Positions 1-9,353 of a stretch of 29,343 bases of DNA are shown one piece after another. The notes beneath the pieces were generated by a model that saw nothing but the letters and a program-made list of their open reading frames with translations, was not told the DNA's origin and made no database searches. Source of the stretch: Chara braunii (lineage: Eukaryota > Streptophyta > Charophyceae > Charales > Characeae); the NCBI GenBank assembly GCA_003427395.1, contig BFEA01000159.1, positions 1,612,135 to 1,641,477 on the forward strand. The letters are read 5' to 3'. Made by a program: the position numbers and the translations under genes. Numbering within the stretch: position 1 is the first letter of the stretch; the number at the start of each line of letters is the position of its first letter.

Positions 1-480
1 TCCCCTGCCAACGAGGCAGGGCGGAATCCGTGATCTGCTCTAGCTGTGTTTCCTCATATGATTGTAACCTTGATGTATGCAATAGTTTTCAAGACCGAAT
101 CCGTGTTTCCATTTTTTTTTTCTTCTTGTTTTCATTTTTTGGAATCTGACAATCTGAATCTGTGATTTGCTCGAGCTGTGTTCCCTCAGAGGATTGTAAC
201 CCTGATCACACTGGCACTTACAAAAATGTATCTTTCCATTTTCATCTCCAAATCCGTGTTCCTCTTTTTTTTTTTTTTTTTGAGTTTCTCGAATCTGATA
301 ACTTGGCCACGGGGCTGAGATACCCTCACTGAGGGCACACTCACACTAACACTTTTGAGAATGTATACAACTGCAATCACGTCGAGAGCTTTGTTTCTTT
401 TTCTTGTTTTGTGAGTTTTCACGACCGCAACTTTTTTTTTTTTTCTTTTTTTTTTTTTCCCGTAAGAGTACCATAAAGAA
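1..480. repeat. Degenerate T-rich tandem repeat, about 130-160 bp unit
   Basis: Two clear units repeat the order 'aatcYgtgatYtgctc', 'agctgtgtt', 'ctca', 'gattgtaacc', then a T-run; the 'agctgtg' anchors lie near 42 and 174, a period of about 132. A third, more diverged unit follows from about 310 and ends in the T-run at 431-459. The long T-runs end each unit. No coding function is seen; reading frames here are low-complexity. Confidence 0.55.
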
Positions 481-1640
481 ATGAAGTGGGACCCAGGATC
501 GACAAAACTCGGAGCGCAATGAAAATCAGGGTCGGCAAAAACAGACTCGGAGGTTGTGACGGACCCGCCGGGATGGCGGTCTGTCAGGATCAAGACGAAG
601 GGATGAGGATGAGGGAGATGGAGATGGGGCTGAAAGGGACAGCGCAGCTCCAACTCAGACTCAACACGCACATACTCCAATCTGTGCAAATGAAGAATGA
701 GTCACAAAACAAACTGCAGTTGGGGTATACCCCCAGCGGACTGACTGGACTGGACTGGACTGGCCTGGTACCGACAGTGGTACCGGGCATGACTGGACTG
801 GACTGAATGACCACACGGTTTGTGGGGTCAGGCCACGGCCTGGTCCCACAGGCCGAACTGGCAAATAGCCAAATAGGCCCTGGCTGTAGGCCAGGGCAGA
901 TGAAGGCCCGCTGCACGATCCTCAGACCTGTAATGGATCGCAAGAGCCATAAACACGCTATCCGCAAAAGCAGCGGAACTCTGCAACAAAGAAAGTTGAG
1001 AAATCTAGGATGCGGAGCAAGCTCCATGAGGAGTCCATGCGATGCAGCCTAAGCTACATAATGTCAAAAGAAAAGCAATTGTCTGGTATACATATCCTAG
1101 CTAACAGAAGAAAATGAAATGTAGTATGATACAATCCTAAAGTCCTGGAGGCAGTGGCCTCAGTGCTGAAAGGAAAAGAGCAATATGTCACAAGATAATG
1201 TCATGTCGCTGAACCACTAAGAGTGGGATGGTCTCAGAGGGGGTGAATGCAGCCTAAGAATCGAAACTCCTAAGGGCAGTCACACATGAAGGTGGGATAG
1301 GTCATCAGGCTCAAGGTGGGAGAGTGGTAGCGAAACAAAACCAATGACCCTAACAGATAGACCATCAAGGCGGGTAATGCTCGACAAAAGGGTGACACCA
1401 TGCAGGGTCGACCGTAAAAGGGGAGCCTGGAATAGGGTGGAGCTATGCCGAACTGGAGGCATGCAATAGCCGGCGCTAGGGTGATGAGGGCAGTGGGTGA
1501 GGGAAACATGCACACAAGTCACCGACTGGGAGAGGGAGCTAGATCTGGGAGCAAGGAAGCCAAGAAAACGCTACGGTCCCAATGCCTATGCGATACCAAG
1601 GGAGAGCCAAACTCAAAGAGACCCAGCTAAGTGAGAACCA
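481..1640. other. Unassigned region downstream of the retroelement
   Basis: No recognisable protein or RNA gene is seen. A short GACTG pentanucleotide run lies at about 740-806, and small GGCC-rich palindromes at about 830-900. Because the minus-strand Gypsy element ends near 1641, part of this stretch may be its 3' untranslated region or 3' LTR. I could not find a matching copy beyond the gag end, so the LTR is not shown. Confidence 0.35.
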
Positions 1641-2283
1641 TCATGCGACAGGGGCAAGGGAGTATACAGGGTAAGGTGGTGACGTGAAGTAGTCACGTCC
1701 AAAGTAGCTGAAGTCGTCGAAGTAGTCGATGACGTCGATGAAGTAGCAGTGGAGTCCATTTCGAAGCAGAGCCGCAAAACGCTGACATCCTGAAGAAGAG
1801 ATGATGATGGAGTACGCGATGGTGTGAGTCAGTGGGGAAAGATGGAGGATAAGACTGTCAGTCATCGTAACGCGAAGGGCGACGATGAGTGTGCTGTGGA
1901 CGCTCGGAGGCGACCGTCTGCGGCTGAGGAACGGCCTAGAGGGAGCGGGCGCGTCCTCAGCAATCTCCTCAGACGGAGGAGGAGGAAGAGAGTCAGTCGG
2001 CTGAGTAGAAGCAGATGTCTCAGCACGACGAGCACGATCATATGTACGCACCAACATCCTGGAGTGCTGCAAGTGCTTGAGGGGCTCTCAAGTAGCCTCC
2101 TCATCAGGGTAGTCCTTCCAACGCACAAGGTACTCGATGCGTGGAGGGGTATCGTCAGTAACTCGGCGTGATACGATGTCAGAAACAACGAACTCCTCGT
2201 GACCGTCCACCATGATAGGTGGAGGGCGCTCATAAGGACGTCCGGCGAAGCGCTCGGACGGTCTGCGATAAGGACGCAGCAAG
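1641..2283 (-). pseudogene. Chromodomain and C-terminal tail of pol
   Basis: Chromodomains at the integrase C-terminus guide chromovirus insertion to marked chromatin. The frame starts with 'LRPYRRPSERFAGRPYERP' right after the integrase frameshift. It continues into the chromodomain 'EFVVSDIVSRRV', then 'IEYLVRWKDYPDEEAT', and a TGA at 2088-2090. At that point chromodomains normally have Trp-Glu-Pro; here Glu-Pro follows the stop, pointing to a TGG-to-TGA change. The helix follows ('LKHLQHSRMLVRTYDRA'), then a Ser/Pro/Arg-rich tail. The frame stays open to 1641, though the last part looks like untranslated sequence. Assignment to chromoviruses is firm. Confidence 0.9.
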
Positions 2284-3409
2284 AGACGTGGTAAACATCG
2301 TGTACGAGACCCTGTCGAAGGTAATCAGGTAGCTTCACATGGAAGCTGACTGGACTAGCGACAGTATCAGAACCGACGGCCTGAAGGATGCGGCATGGAC
2401 CGAAGAAACGACGCCTGAACTTGCGAAGCGTATCTACTTCGAGTTGTAAGTGGCGTGCGTCGACGAGCACATCGTCACCGACTTTGAATGGATGATCCAT
2501 TCGTGATCGGTTCGCTCGTGCGGCCATGCGAGTCTGGGAGTCGGCTAAACTCTCATGTGCACGCTTCATAATTGCCGCCATGTGGGCGATCCAGTCATCA
2601 AGCGCAGGGCAACGAGTGTCTGGGCGCAACCGCGATGGTCGTAGGAAATCCGCGGGTACGCGAGGGTGGTAGCCGAGGTCGCAATAGAATGGCGACATCC
2701 CCGTGGCTAGCGAAACAACGTAGTTGCACGCAATCTTTGTGTGGGCTAAGTGTAAGTCCCACTGTTGGTCATCCCTAACAAACTTTTGGAGGATATTACC
2801 GAAAGTTTTGTTGGTGACCTCAGTCTGACCATCCGTCTGAGGGTGGTAAGACGATGAGAAGCGGAGCTGGGATCCGTACACCTCGTGTAGGCGTCGCCAG
2901 AATGTGCTGGTAAAGCGCNGGTCACGGTCGGAGATGATGCTCTGAGGTAAGCCGTGATCTCTCACGACTCGGTCGAAGACGATGTCGGCGACCTCACGAG
3001 CGCTAATGCGATAGCGGCACGGAACAAAACGTGCACGCTTCGTGAAGCGATCGACGACGACCAAGATAGCATCATGACCGCGCTAAGTGGGTGGTCGGAG
3101 GGGACCAATGAAATCCATCGAGATAGACTGTCAACGACCTTCAAGTATGGGTAGGGGCTGAAGTAACCCATACGGAAGGTGGTTCGCACTGTTCACCTCC
3201 TGGCAGGTAGGACACTCCTGGGTGTAGGCTTTGACAACGTCCTTGGATTTCGGCCAGACGTATAGGCGGCAAACACGAGTCAGCGTCTTGTGGAAACCCA
3301 TATGACCGGCAGCTGCCTGGTCATGGAACTCTGCTACAGCCTGGACGCGGAGCTGTCCGGTGGAGGAAAAACAGATACGTGGTTCTAGCTGACCAGATCT
3401 GCCATGCCA
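2284..3409 (-). pseudogene. Integrase (HHCC zinc finger plus DDE core), interrupted
   Basis: Integrase inserts the cDNA into the host genome. After the stop at 3410 the same frame gives an HHCC zinc-binding domain, with 'EFHDQAAAGHMGFHK' (about 3308-3350) and 'QECPTCQEV' (about 3195-3220). The catalytic core follows. 'SISMDFIGPL' carries the first Asp (3113-3115); 'SIISDRD' carries the second (2927-2929); 'HPQTDGQTEV' carries the Glu (2819-2821). The second Asp and the Glu are separated by 35 residues, as in D,D(35)E. Stops at 3131 and 3083 lie around the first catalytic Asp, and an ambiguous base sits at 2919. The C-terminal 'LPDYLRQGLVHDVYHVS' block is followed by a one-base deletion near 2284 that shifts the frame before the chromodomain. 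Confidence 0.92.
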
Positions 3410-3559
3410 CTACACGAGGCCGTTCTCCCCGAGGGAGTAGGAAGGAACGGTCTTGCCACTCCGCAGTGTCGCGTGGATGACGCGATAATCGGGGCAGTGG
3501 CGGTACTGAATTTGATACGCGTCGATCACTGACTCATCAACAGTGGTGATGGAGATGGC

Positions 3560-4229
3560 AGCAAGATGGATGGGTTCCTGATTGTGATCAGGACGGCGGA
3601 ACAAGGCATCCGCGACGCGGTTCGTTTCACCCTTGATGGGCTGAGTGGTGAAACTGAACTCGGATAAGTCATGCCACCAGCGCGTCTGTCGAGGGGAAAG
3701 CTTAGGCTTCGTGAGGAAAGGCTGGACAACTGAGTTGTCCGTGCGCACCGTGAAGGGCGCCCCGTGAAGATAATAACGCCAATGCTGGGTAGCATAAACT
3801 ACTGCGAGAACCTCACGTTCATCGGCAGTGTAGTTTAGCTCGGCAGGCAGTAGCTGACGGGGGTAGAAAGCGATAGGGCAATCCCCAGCACGAGCCTCGA
3901 CAGTCCCATCCTCCGCGATGGTCGGGAAGTAAGTAACAGGAGGACTGTCAGTGGAGGGAAGTGGTGGGAGGGTAGGCGCTAGTCGAGAAGCAGTGTCAGT
4001 AGGAGGGGGGGGGAAAGGAGAAACATGAGGATAATATGAATCCGGAGGAGAGGGAAACATCTGAGAGAGGACTGCTCCTACTGCAAAATGTGACGCATTG
4101 GTGGTGACGATAAAGGGACGATCAAAATCGGGGAGGCGAAGAACCAGCGCACAAATCACCGCCTTCTTGAGGGCGAGAAAGGCGTCCTCGCAGAGGGGTG
4201 TCCAAAACCACGGCGGGTTCTTTCGGAGG
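3560..4229 (-). pseudogene. RNase H domain with proline-rich insertion and mutated active site
   Basis: RNase H degrades RNA in the RNA:DNA hybrid. The first strand reads 'FIVTTNASHFAVGAVLSQ'; the catalytic Asp expected in T-D-A-S is Asn (AAT at 4097-4099), a G-to-A change. Later blocks are present: 'LPAELNYTADEREVLAVV' with the Glu, 'FTVRTDNSVVQPFL' with the second Asp, and 'GETNRVADALFRRPDH' with the third. Between the first strand and the rest lies an unusual Pro/Ser/Thr-rich insertion of about 50 residues (about 3909-4060). The domain is continuous with the RT remnant upstream and, through the stop at 3410, with integrase downstream. It is probably inactive. Confidence 0.87.
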
Positions 4230-4938
4230 AGGGTAAAGGTAAGGACGTAGGAATACCTAGCGTATCCCTGGATAAAATTACTATAGTACCTGGTGAGGCC
4301 TAGGAAACTGCGAAGCTCCTTGGCAGATGTGGGGACGGGCCACTCTGCAATAGCAGTGATCTTCGCGTCGTCCATGTGGAGACCCTGGTCAAACACATGG
4401 TGTCCTAGGAAGTTCACTTTGCGCTGGGCAAAGCGACACTTACTGAGCTTGGCATAAAAGTCATGCTTGCATAAGCGCTGTAGGACATCGCGGAGGTGAA
4501 ACCCAGTCGAAGGAGCTCCTCAAGCTGACGCTTGAGTTCCGTCGCCTCTGGGATCGAGAGTCGGTACGGTGCCTGATGGTGAACACGATAGTCAGGTACG
4601 AGCTGGATAGAATGCTCAATACCGAGCATCGGGGGAATCCCGCTGTATGAGAAATACGGGGGAAAGACGTCGCGGTACTCTCGAATCAGGTCGCGAACGG
4701 CGGGCTCTAAGTCTGCCGTAAATCGTGTGAGTTCCTCAGCATCTGCGCCGGCACGAGACGTATGTGTGGACTCGACAGTCGACGGCTTAGAGGCCTGGGA
4801 CGTGGAGGGGGTATCCGCAGGCTGACAAATGGACGAAGAGATGGGAGCCGCGAAGATGGAGGAAGGGTCAGGGGGATCGGGCTCCAGAGAGATGAGCTCA
4901 ACCTCGGGACAAAGTGGAGTATAGCGAAGAAGATCCAT
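4230..4938 (-). pseudogene. Reverse transcriptase remnant lacking the catalytic core
   Basis: RT would copy the element RNA into DNA. The segment begins with an acidic linker, then the conserved N-terminal RT block 'YRLSIPEATELKRQLEELL' (about 4565-4507). Immediately afterwards, near 4495-4502, the sequence jumps to 'HLRDVLQRLCKHDFYAKLSK', which normally follows the YxDD motif. It then continues with 'KVNFLGHHVF' and the thumb/connection region 'SAKELRSFLGLTRYYSNF'. The fingers and palm between them are missing, including the metal-binding aspartates and the YxDD box. The reading frame also changes at the junction. I infer one internal deletion of a few hundred bases. The flanking blocks make the family assignment secure. 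Confidence 0.87.
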
Positions 4939-5079
4939 GACGTTTACTGAGTAGAACGTGACGTCCTCCTGTCGTATGAAGTGAGCAAGCTGACGAGGGG
5001 AAGTGAACGCGATGTCGGGGTGGGACCCTGAGGGACGAGGGTCCGGGGGAGGTAGGTCGGGCGAGGTGTCGCCCGTGGT

Positions 5080-5790
5080 TCCAACGAACGGGACGCGATG
5101 AGTCTGACCACACTTCGTTTTGAGAACGAGTGTCTCGGTCGCCCATTTGGCCTTTGTGCCATGGAACCGGCGAGACTAGGGAGTGGCAAGAATAAAGTCA
5201 TACCCAGTCTCTAGCACGTCGAAGCTTGCGGAGGAATGGTAGCGCCTAGGCGTCTGGGTACTATCCGATGGCTGAAGGGTGAGGGAGAAGTGGAGGTCGC
5301 GGATCGTCTGATCGAAGAAGCACTGCGTCTAGTTATCTCCGAGGGTAATGGAGATAGAAGAGCGAGATCCAGAGGTAGCTAGGCGAGCTTCCTCAACCAC
5401 TCAAGGGTAAACGGAATCTCCCTGCGAGTCAGAGTCCCATAAAGCGTGGTACACCCTCGTAGGTGTCCCTAGGCGAATAGGGATGATGGGTAGGGTGCGA
5501 TCAGGGTCAGAGAGCAGAGCGAGAAGACGACGCAGGACGTTGATGTGTCTCGTGAGTCGCTCCTGACGAGCCTGCAGAATGCTCAAGTCCAGGAGAGATG
5601 ACAGAACGTCATCGCGAGTCGCCAGCTGAGCGCTACAACGGGCTGTGCGAATGGCGCGACGAGTCGGAAGTCTCGGGGGAGAAGCGCTAGATGCGGCGGT
5701 CTGCTGGGAGGCAGACGATACCTCGACAGACGACGGCGCAGAGAGAGCTGCGTCTGTCATGTCCTGAGGATCCTCTGGTGGGGTAGCCAA
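5080..5790 (-). pseudogene. pol N-terminal linker and aspartic protease, inactivated
   Basis: The retropepsin-like protease would cut the Gag-Pol polyprotein. The frame opens before 5790 with a Ser/Thr/Ala- and Arg-rich linker. It reaches the active-site segment 'ALWDSDSQGD' (5428-5436 encodes the D-S-D). Family proteases have D-[ST]-G here, so the glycine is replaced by aspartate (GAC). Downstream, in the same frame, is the 'LETGYDFILATP' segment, matching the hydrophobic-hydrophobic-G/A block near the end of retropepsins, and it is followed by a stop at 5176 where a Trp is usual. Further stops lie at 5401 and 5329. The frame then continues without shift into the RT tether (to about 4500). 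This is a dead protease. Confidence 0.78.
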
Positions 5791-5906
5791 AGGGGCAAAC
5801 CGCTACTCGGTGGTCGGGAAGCCGGCTACGAGCGAGGCCTCAAGGGTACACTGCACCGTGGCTAGCTGGGTGGGGCTGGCCGGGCAGGGTCGGGGGGGGA
5901 CTGAGA

Positions 5907-7932
5907 TCAGCGCTGACAAGAAATGTCAGCGTAGTACCGATCGAGGGCGGTGTGGTATGGACACCGTGAGGAGGTGTGTCCATCCTGACGGCAACGAAGC
6001 CAGCCTCGTCGGGCCTCGAGGGCGGTACGCTCCTCGGGGGATAGAGCTCCGCGAGAAGGGACAAAACCTTGCGGGAGGTCTATCTGAGGAACTGTGGGTG
6101 TGCAGGCGCCAGCCTGTGCAACACGACTGCGTGCACGACGCATGGCAGACATGGCCATCTGCAGGCGCTCAGCCATTGGGACAATGTCGTCATCCAAGTG
6201 GTACTGGATGACGTCCCGAAGCTCGATGTCCTCGGGGGCGTCCCCAATGGTAGGATCGAGCTCGGTTGAGGCGTCCTCTCCATACTCGAGAGAACTGTAG
6301 TGCCGAGGGAATGGCGCTCCAGGTCGAGCCGGGCGACGAAAACGACCGGCAAACAAGGAGCGGCCTGGGGTGGTACCCCGAGACTGGGAGGTGGTGGCTG
6401 GCCGCGAAGAGGATGAGGCGACGGAGAAGCGACTGCATATCCTCTGGTACTGACGCGCAGCCTCGTATGCCTTCTCCGCGGAAGAGAATGATCGCCTCCA
6501 TAGCTCTAGGCGGTAGTCAGTCGGCAAGTTGACAAGGAACCGGTCGGTGAGTGTGACCTCCGGTATGAACGTCTCGTCACAAACAAGGCGAGCGTCCTGA
6601 AATACTCGGATGTGACGCTCCAGGTCGGCCGGTACAGAGGACCCGGACCATCTGGTCTGGATGACGAGGTCTAAGGCATCGGTGGCGTCATGACGAGCGC
6701 CGAAACAATCCTGAAGGAAGGCCGCGAAGTGGGCCAAAGTGGGGACCTCACCCACGCGGAGGCGCTGGGTATAATGATCCTCCCACACAGTGGAAGGGCT
6801 ACCTCGCAATTTGGTTGTGAGCACATCGCACCACAACTCCTGACGGGTGGTCGTCATAGAGAGCGTGCGCATTGCTATCTGCAACCAGCGAGAGACACGG
6901 GATGTACCATCATACTCGGGAATGTTTGTGGTGCGCACAGGAGGATGTCCACTTTGCTGATGGCGGGGGGAGAGAGATTGAGGCGAGTGCACTGCGGCAG
7001 CGTTAAGTCGAGGTCGCTGCAGGGGCAGAGGTGGGGGAAGGCTGTGGGTCGTGGCCGCTGGCGGATGGACCAGCAAACGAGGAGGCAACGGTCGCGGGCA
7101 GCTGTCCCGGAGTAGCCAGGTAGGAGGGAAGAGGCTAAGGAGCAGATCGAGGGAAACGAGCCTGCATCATGGGGACCGAAGAGGTGGTAGAGGAAAAAGG
7201 GTGGGAAGCCTGTGATGGGTGAGGCTGTCTCAGAGCGAGAATCTCCGCCTGAGCCTACGCAATGGTGGCCTGTAAAGTGGTCACTCGTTGGGTGCGAGGG
7301 GTCGGAGGTGGAAGGGGCGGAGCGGGTCTCCCAGTGGGAGGAGGAATCCCAGCCTGGGCGGTACCCTGCTGTGTGGGCGGGGGGACGAAGGCAGGAAGAA
7401 GAGGGCGGAGTTGTATTGCCACAACTGGTACGGGAAGTTGGGAATCAACACCGGTGTGGGTCGATGAAACTGTTCGGCCAGAAGGCGGTACTTGGACCGC
7501 AGCACCTACGGCAATAGTAGAGACGGTAGGGGCGGGCGTGGCCAGAAGAACTGCAGCAACAGACGGGGTGGTCTGAGCGGCAGCATCACTCGCCACCGCT
7601 GAGGGGGAGTGTTGGGCCTTGCCCGCAGAGGAGGGGGAACCATGGTCACTCCGTCTCCGGAGTCCTGGGGAGCCGGAAGCGGAGCCGGTAGGGGAAGGGG
7701 TGTGAGAGCGGTGGGGAGAGCGATGAGGGGAGCNCTNGAGGCGGTTGACGTCGAGGGCTAGCGCATTGATTTGCGCTTGCAACGGTCCAAGCATACTAAG
7801 TTGTGCCTGGATTGCTATAAGGACGGCATGAAGGTCCATAGTGTCCGCATGGGCATCATGAGCCGCTCACCACGCGCTGACCTGGGGTGCGGACTGCGTT
7901 GCGGCGATCTCCTCGGATGAACTCCCTTCCAT
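5907..7932 (-). pseudogene. gag (capsid/nucleocapsid) of the Gypsy element, broken
   Basis: Gag forms the retrotransposon particle and packages its RNA. A plausible start is the ATG with its A at 7932, in frame with the N-terminal part down to the stop at 7255. That part has a short coiled-coil-like stretch (about 7839-7735) followed by Pro/Ser-rich sequence. A stop at 7867 interrupts it. The capsid-like Retrotrans_gag region lies in another frame at about 6900-6350 (W-rich; motif 'RFLVNLPTDYR' near 6540). Near the C-terminus is a zinc-knuckle-like motif at about 5955-6000 with spacing C-x4-H-x4-C. The expected first Cys of CCHC is Trp. The frame ends at 5907, before the pol frame. Identification as Gag rests on these motifs and on position; confidence is good. 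Confidence 0.82.
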
Positions 7933-7939
7933 GGCCGGA

Positions 7940-8167
7940 AGGGGAATGGAGGTAGTCCTCAGAGGAGTGTGTGGGGAAAGGGGCCCACCAGTAAGAGGAA
8001 GGGGACCGCGGGAGCGGAGTGAGTATGTGTGAGTCGGCTCCCCTCGGATTTTGGGGGTCGCGCGTTAGAGGAAGGCGCCGAACCGCTCGAGGGGGGAGGA
8101 GCCGTCCATCTCCAGGGTGCCCGACGGGAGGAGGCGGGAGAGTAGGAAGGGGGGCGGGAGTTAGGAG
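7940..8167 (-). other. 5' leader of the Gypsy element
   Basis: On the minus strand the gag frame stays open upstream of 7932 to a TAA near 8066, with Pro/Ser/Thr-rich translation, so an earlier non-ATG extension cannot be excluded. No second copy of an LTR is seen here. The plus strand is G-rich. Confidence 0.35.
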
Positions 8168-8205
8168 AACCCTAAACCCTATAAAACCCTAAGAAAACCC
8201 TAACC
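8168..8205 (-). promoter_or_regulatory. Cluster of telo-box (CCCTAA) motifs with a TATA-like core
   Basis: Four ACCCTA motifs lie within 38 bp (ACCCTAA three times, ACCCTATAAAA once). On the minus strand this reads as repeated TTAGGG/TTTAGGG with an internal TTTTATAG. Telo-boxes are known promoter elements in plants, and TTTAGGG is the plant telomere unit. The cluster sits about 235 bp upstream of the gag ATG and in its orientation, so it may be part of the element's promoter. A captured telomeric fragment is the alternative. Confidence 0.45.
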
Positions 8206-8234
8206 GGAGTTTAGGTGGTTAGGGGAGGGTAGCG

Positions 8235-8890
8235 GTGACCTAATCAAGAAAAAAGATAATATGGAGGGGAGGGGGAAAAAAAATAGAATAAACAATAAAA
8301 TTTCGAGATAAAAATAAAATAAAAAAAGAAATAAAAATAAATAAAAAAATAAAATGTAAAGAGTGAGGAGAGAGAGAAAATTTGTTTTTTGAATTTTCGG
8401 CAACATTTTCCCACCCCGCATGGAGTCAAAAATGTGCCAAGCAGAAGGAAAGTGCAAGAGGGACACAGTAACTTTCAAAATGCCGCAAATTAGGGGAAGA
8501 AAGGAGGAGAGGTGGGTGAGATAATAAGAGAGAAAGCTATGAAAAATGTGAAGAAAATAGTGAGAGATTAGTAAAAGAAGGTGAGTGGAGAGAGAGGAGA
8601 GAAAAAGATGGTGGGAGATGAGTGAAGAAGGAAGGGTATGAGAGATTAAGGTGAAGGAGAGGAGAGAAGTAGGAAAAAGAAACAAGGAGAGTGAGGTTGG
8701 GAGATGAGAGAGTAAAAATATGGTAGTGGATGGAGAAAGAGTGAAGGGGATGAGAGATTAGTGGGGAGAAGAGGAGAGAAATGAGAAAAGTAGAGAGAGG
8801 AGTGAGAAAAGGTGATGGATGAGTGGAGGTGAGAGAAAAAGAAGGTCAGATGATGAAGGGGAGAGAGGGAAAAGGGAGTGGGAGAGTAGA
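8235..8890. repeat. Long purine-rich strand-asymmetric tract
   Basis: The plus strand is dominated by A and G, first an A/T-rich part (8240-8370), then 8495-8890 nearly all G/A with scattered T. Recurring blocks such as 'gagagatta' (8562, 8639, 8752) show a degenerate minisatellite. Open frames on the minus strand here are Leu/Ser/Phe-rich low complexity and are not genes. The stretch 8385-8490 is of mixed composition and has no recognised identity. Confidence 0.6.
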
Positions 8891-8898
8891 GGTGATAC

Positions 8899-8918
8899 CC
8901 AGCTCTTGGGTAACCAAG
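8899..8918. repeat. Short perfect hairpin
   Basis: The 8-bp arms GCTCTTGG and CCAAGAGC surround a 4-base loop. It sits at the border between the purine tract and the dispersed repeat; its role is unknown. Confidence 0.5.
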
Positions 8919-8936
8919 AGCATACAACTTCACCTG

Positions 8937-9206
8937 ATTATGCAAACTACATATCTGTAAATTTTCAGGGCATTTGTCAATGCTAAAAAATAATTAAAAA
9001 TCGGCAAAGATGACGGCGTCGAAAAGGTGCTGGCACACTCACTCATTTTAATTATCTTTTTATTTTTTCTTATTTTTATCATAGTGTTTATTTTCTGTAT
9101 TGGATTTTTAATTCAAATTTGGTAAGGAATTTGGATGTAATGCCCAAACAAATGTTGTTTAGTTTATGTTTCGCCATAACATAGTTTTTTTCGAAAGTTT
9201 TTGATT

Positions 9207-9239
<33 letters not shown>

Positions 9240-9353
9240 TTATTTTTTTTTATCCGCATTCGGCTTGAACGGTCGAACTCCTCCCAAAGGGGTCCCGTAC
9301 GTTCGGGCACTCGGGTTCGGGCGTTCGGCCCGTCTCGAACGTCGGTAACCCTG
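8937..9353 (+). repeat. Dispersed repeat, copy A (5'-truncated)
   Basis: The same ordered blocks occur at 27905-28296: 'atctgtaaattttcagggca', 'atcggcaaagatgRcggcg', 'gaatttggatgtaatgc', an (ATT)n run, 'ggggtcccgt', 'cggRttcgggcg' and 'ggcc'. Copy A ends with 'cggtaaccctg', roughly the reverse complement of the start of copy B ('cagggtcacc'). This hints at a TIR-bordered transposon. There is no coding capacity. Confidence 0.62.

Larger units (their letters stand above)
1641..7932 (-). mobile_element. Degenerate Ty3/Gypsy chromovirus (LTR retrotransposon relic)
   Basis: Read on the minus strand the order is gag, protease, reverse transcriptase, RNase H, integrase, chromodomain. This is the Ty3/Gypsy order, and a chromodomain after integrase marks the chromovirus clade. 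The coding sequence lies in three frames: the gag N-terminus and protease in one, RT-RNase H-integrase in a second, chromodomain in a third. In-frame stops lie at 7867, 7255, 5401, 5329, 5176, 3410, 3131, 3083 and 2088. The reverse transcriptase core appears deleted near 4500. Ambiguous bases occur at 2919, 7734 and 7737. No LTR pair, primer-binding site or polypurine tract could be identified by eye, so outer borders are unknown. The copy is clearly non-autonomous. Confidence 0.93.

Noticed and set aside
8200-8945. Minus-strand Leu/Phe/Ser-rich frames as membrane proteins
   Set aside because: They are translations of the purine-rich tract and lack complexity.
1000-8950. LTR pair of the Gypsy element
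   Set aside because: I compared the regions beyond gag and beyond the chromodomain and saw no shared direct repeat; a computed self-alignment is needed before any LTR is called.
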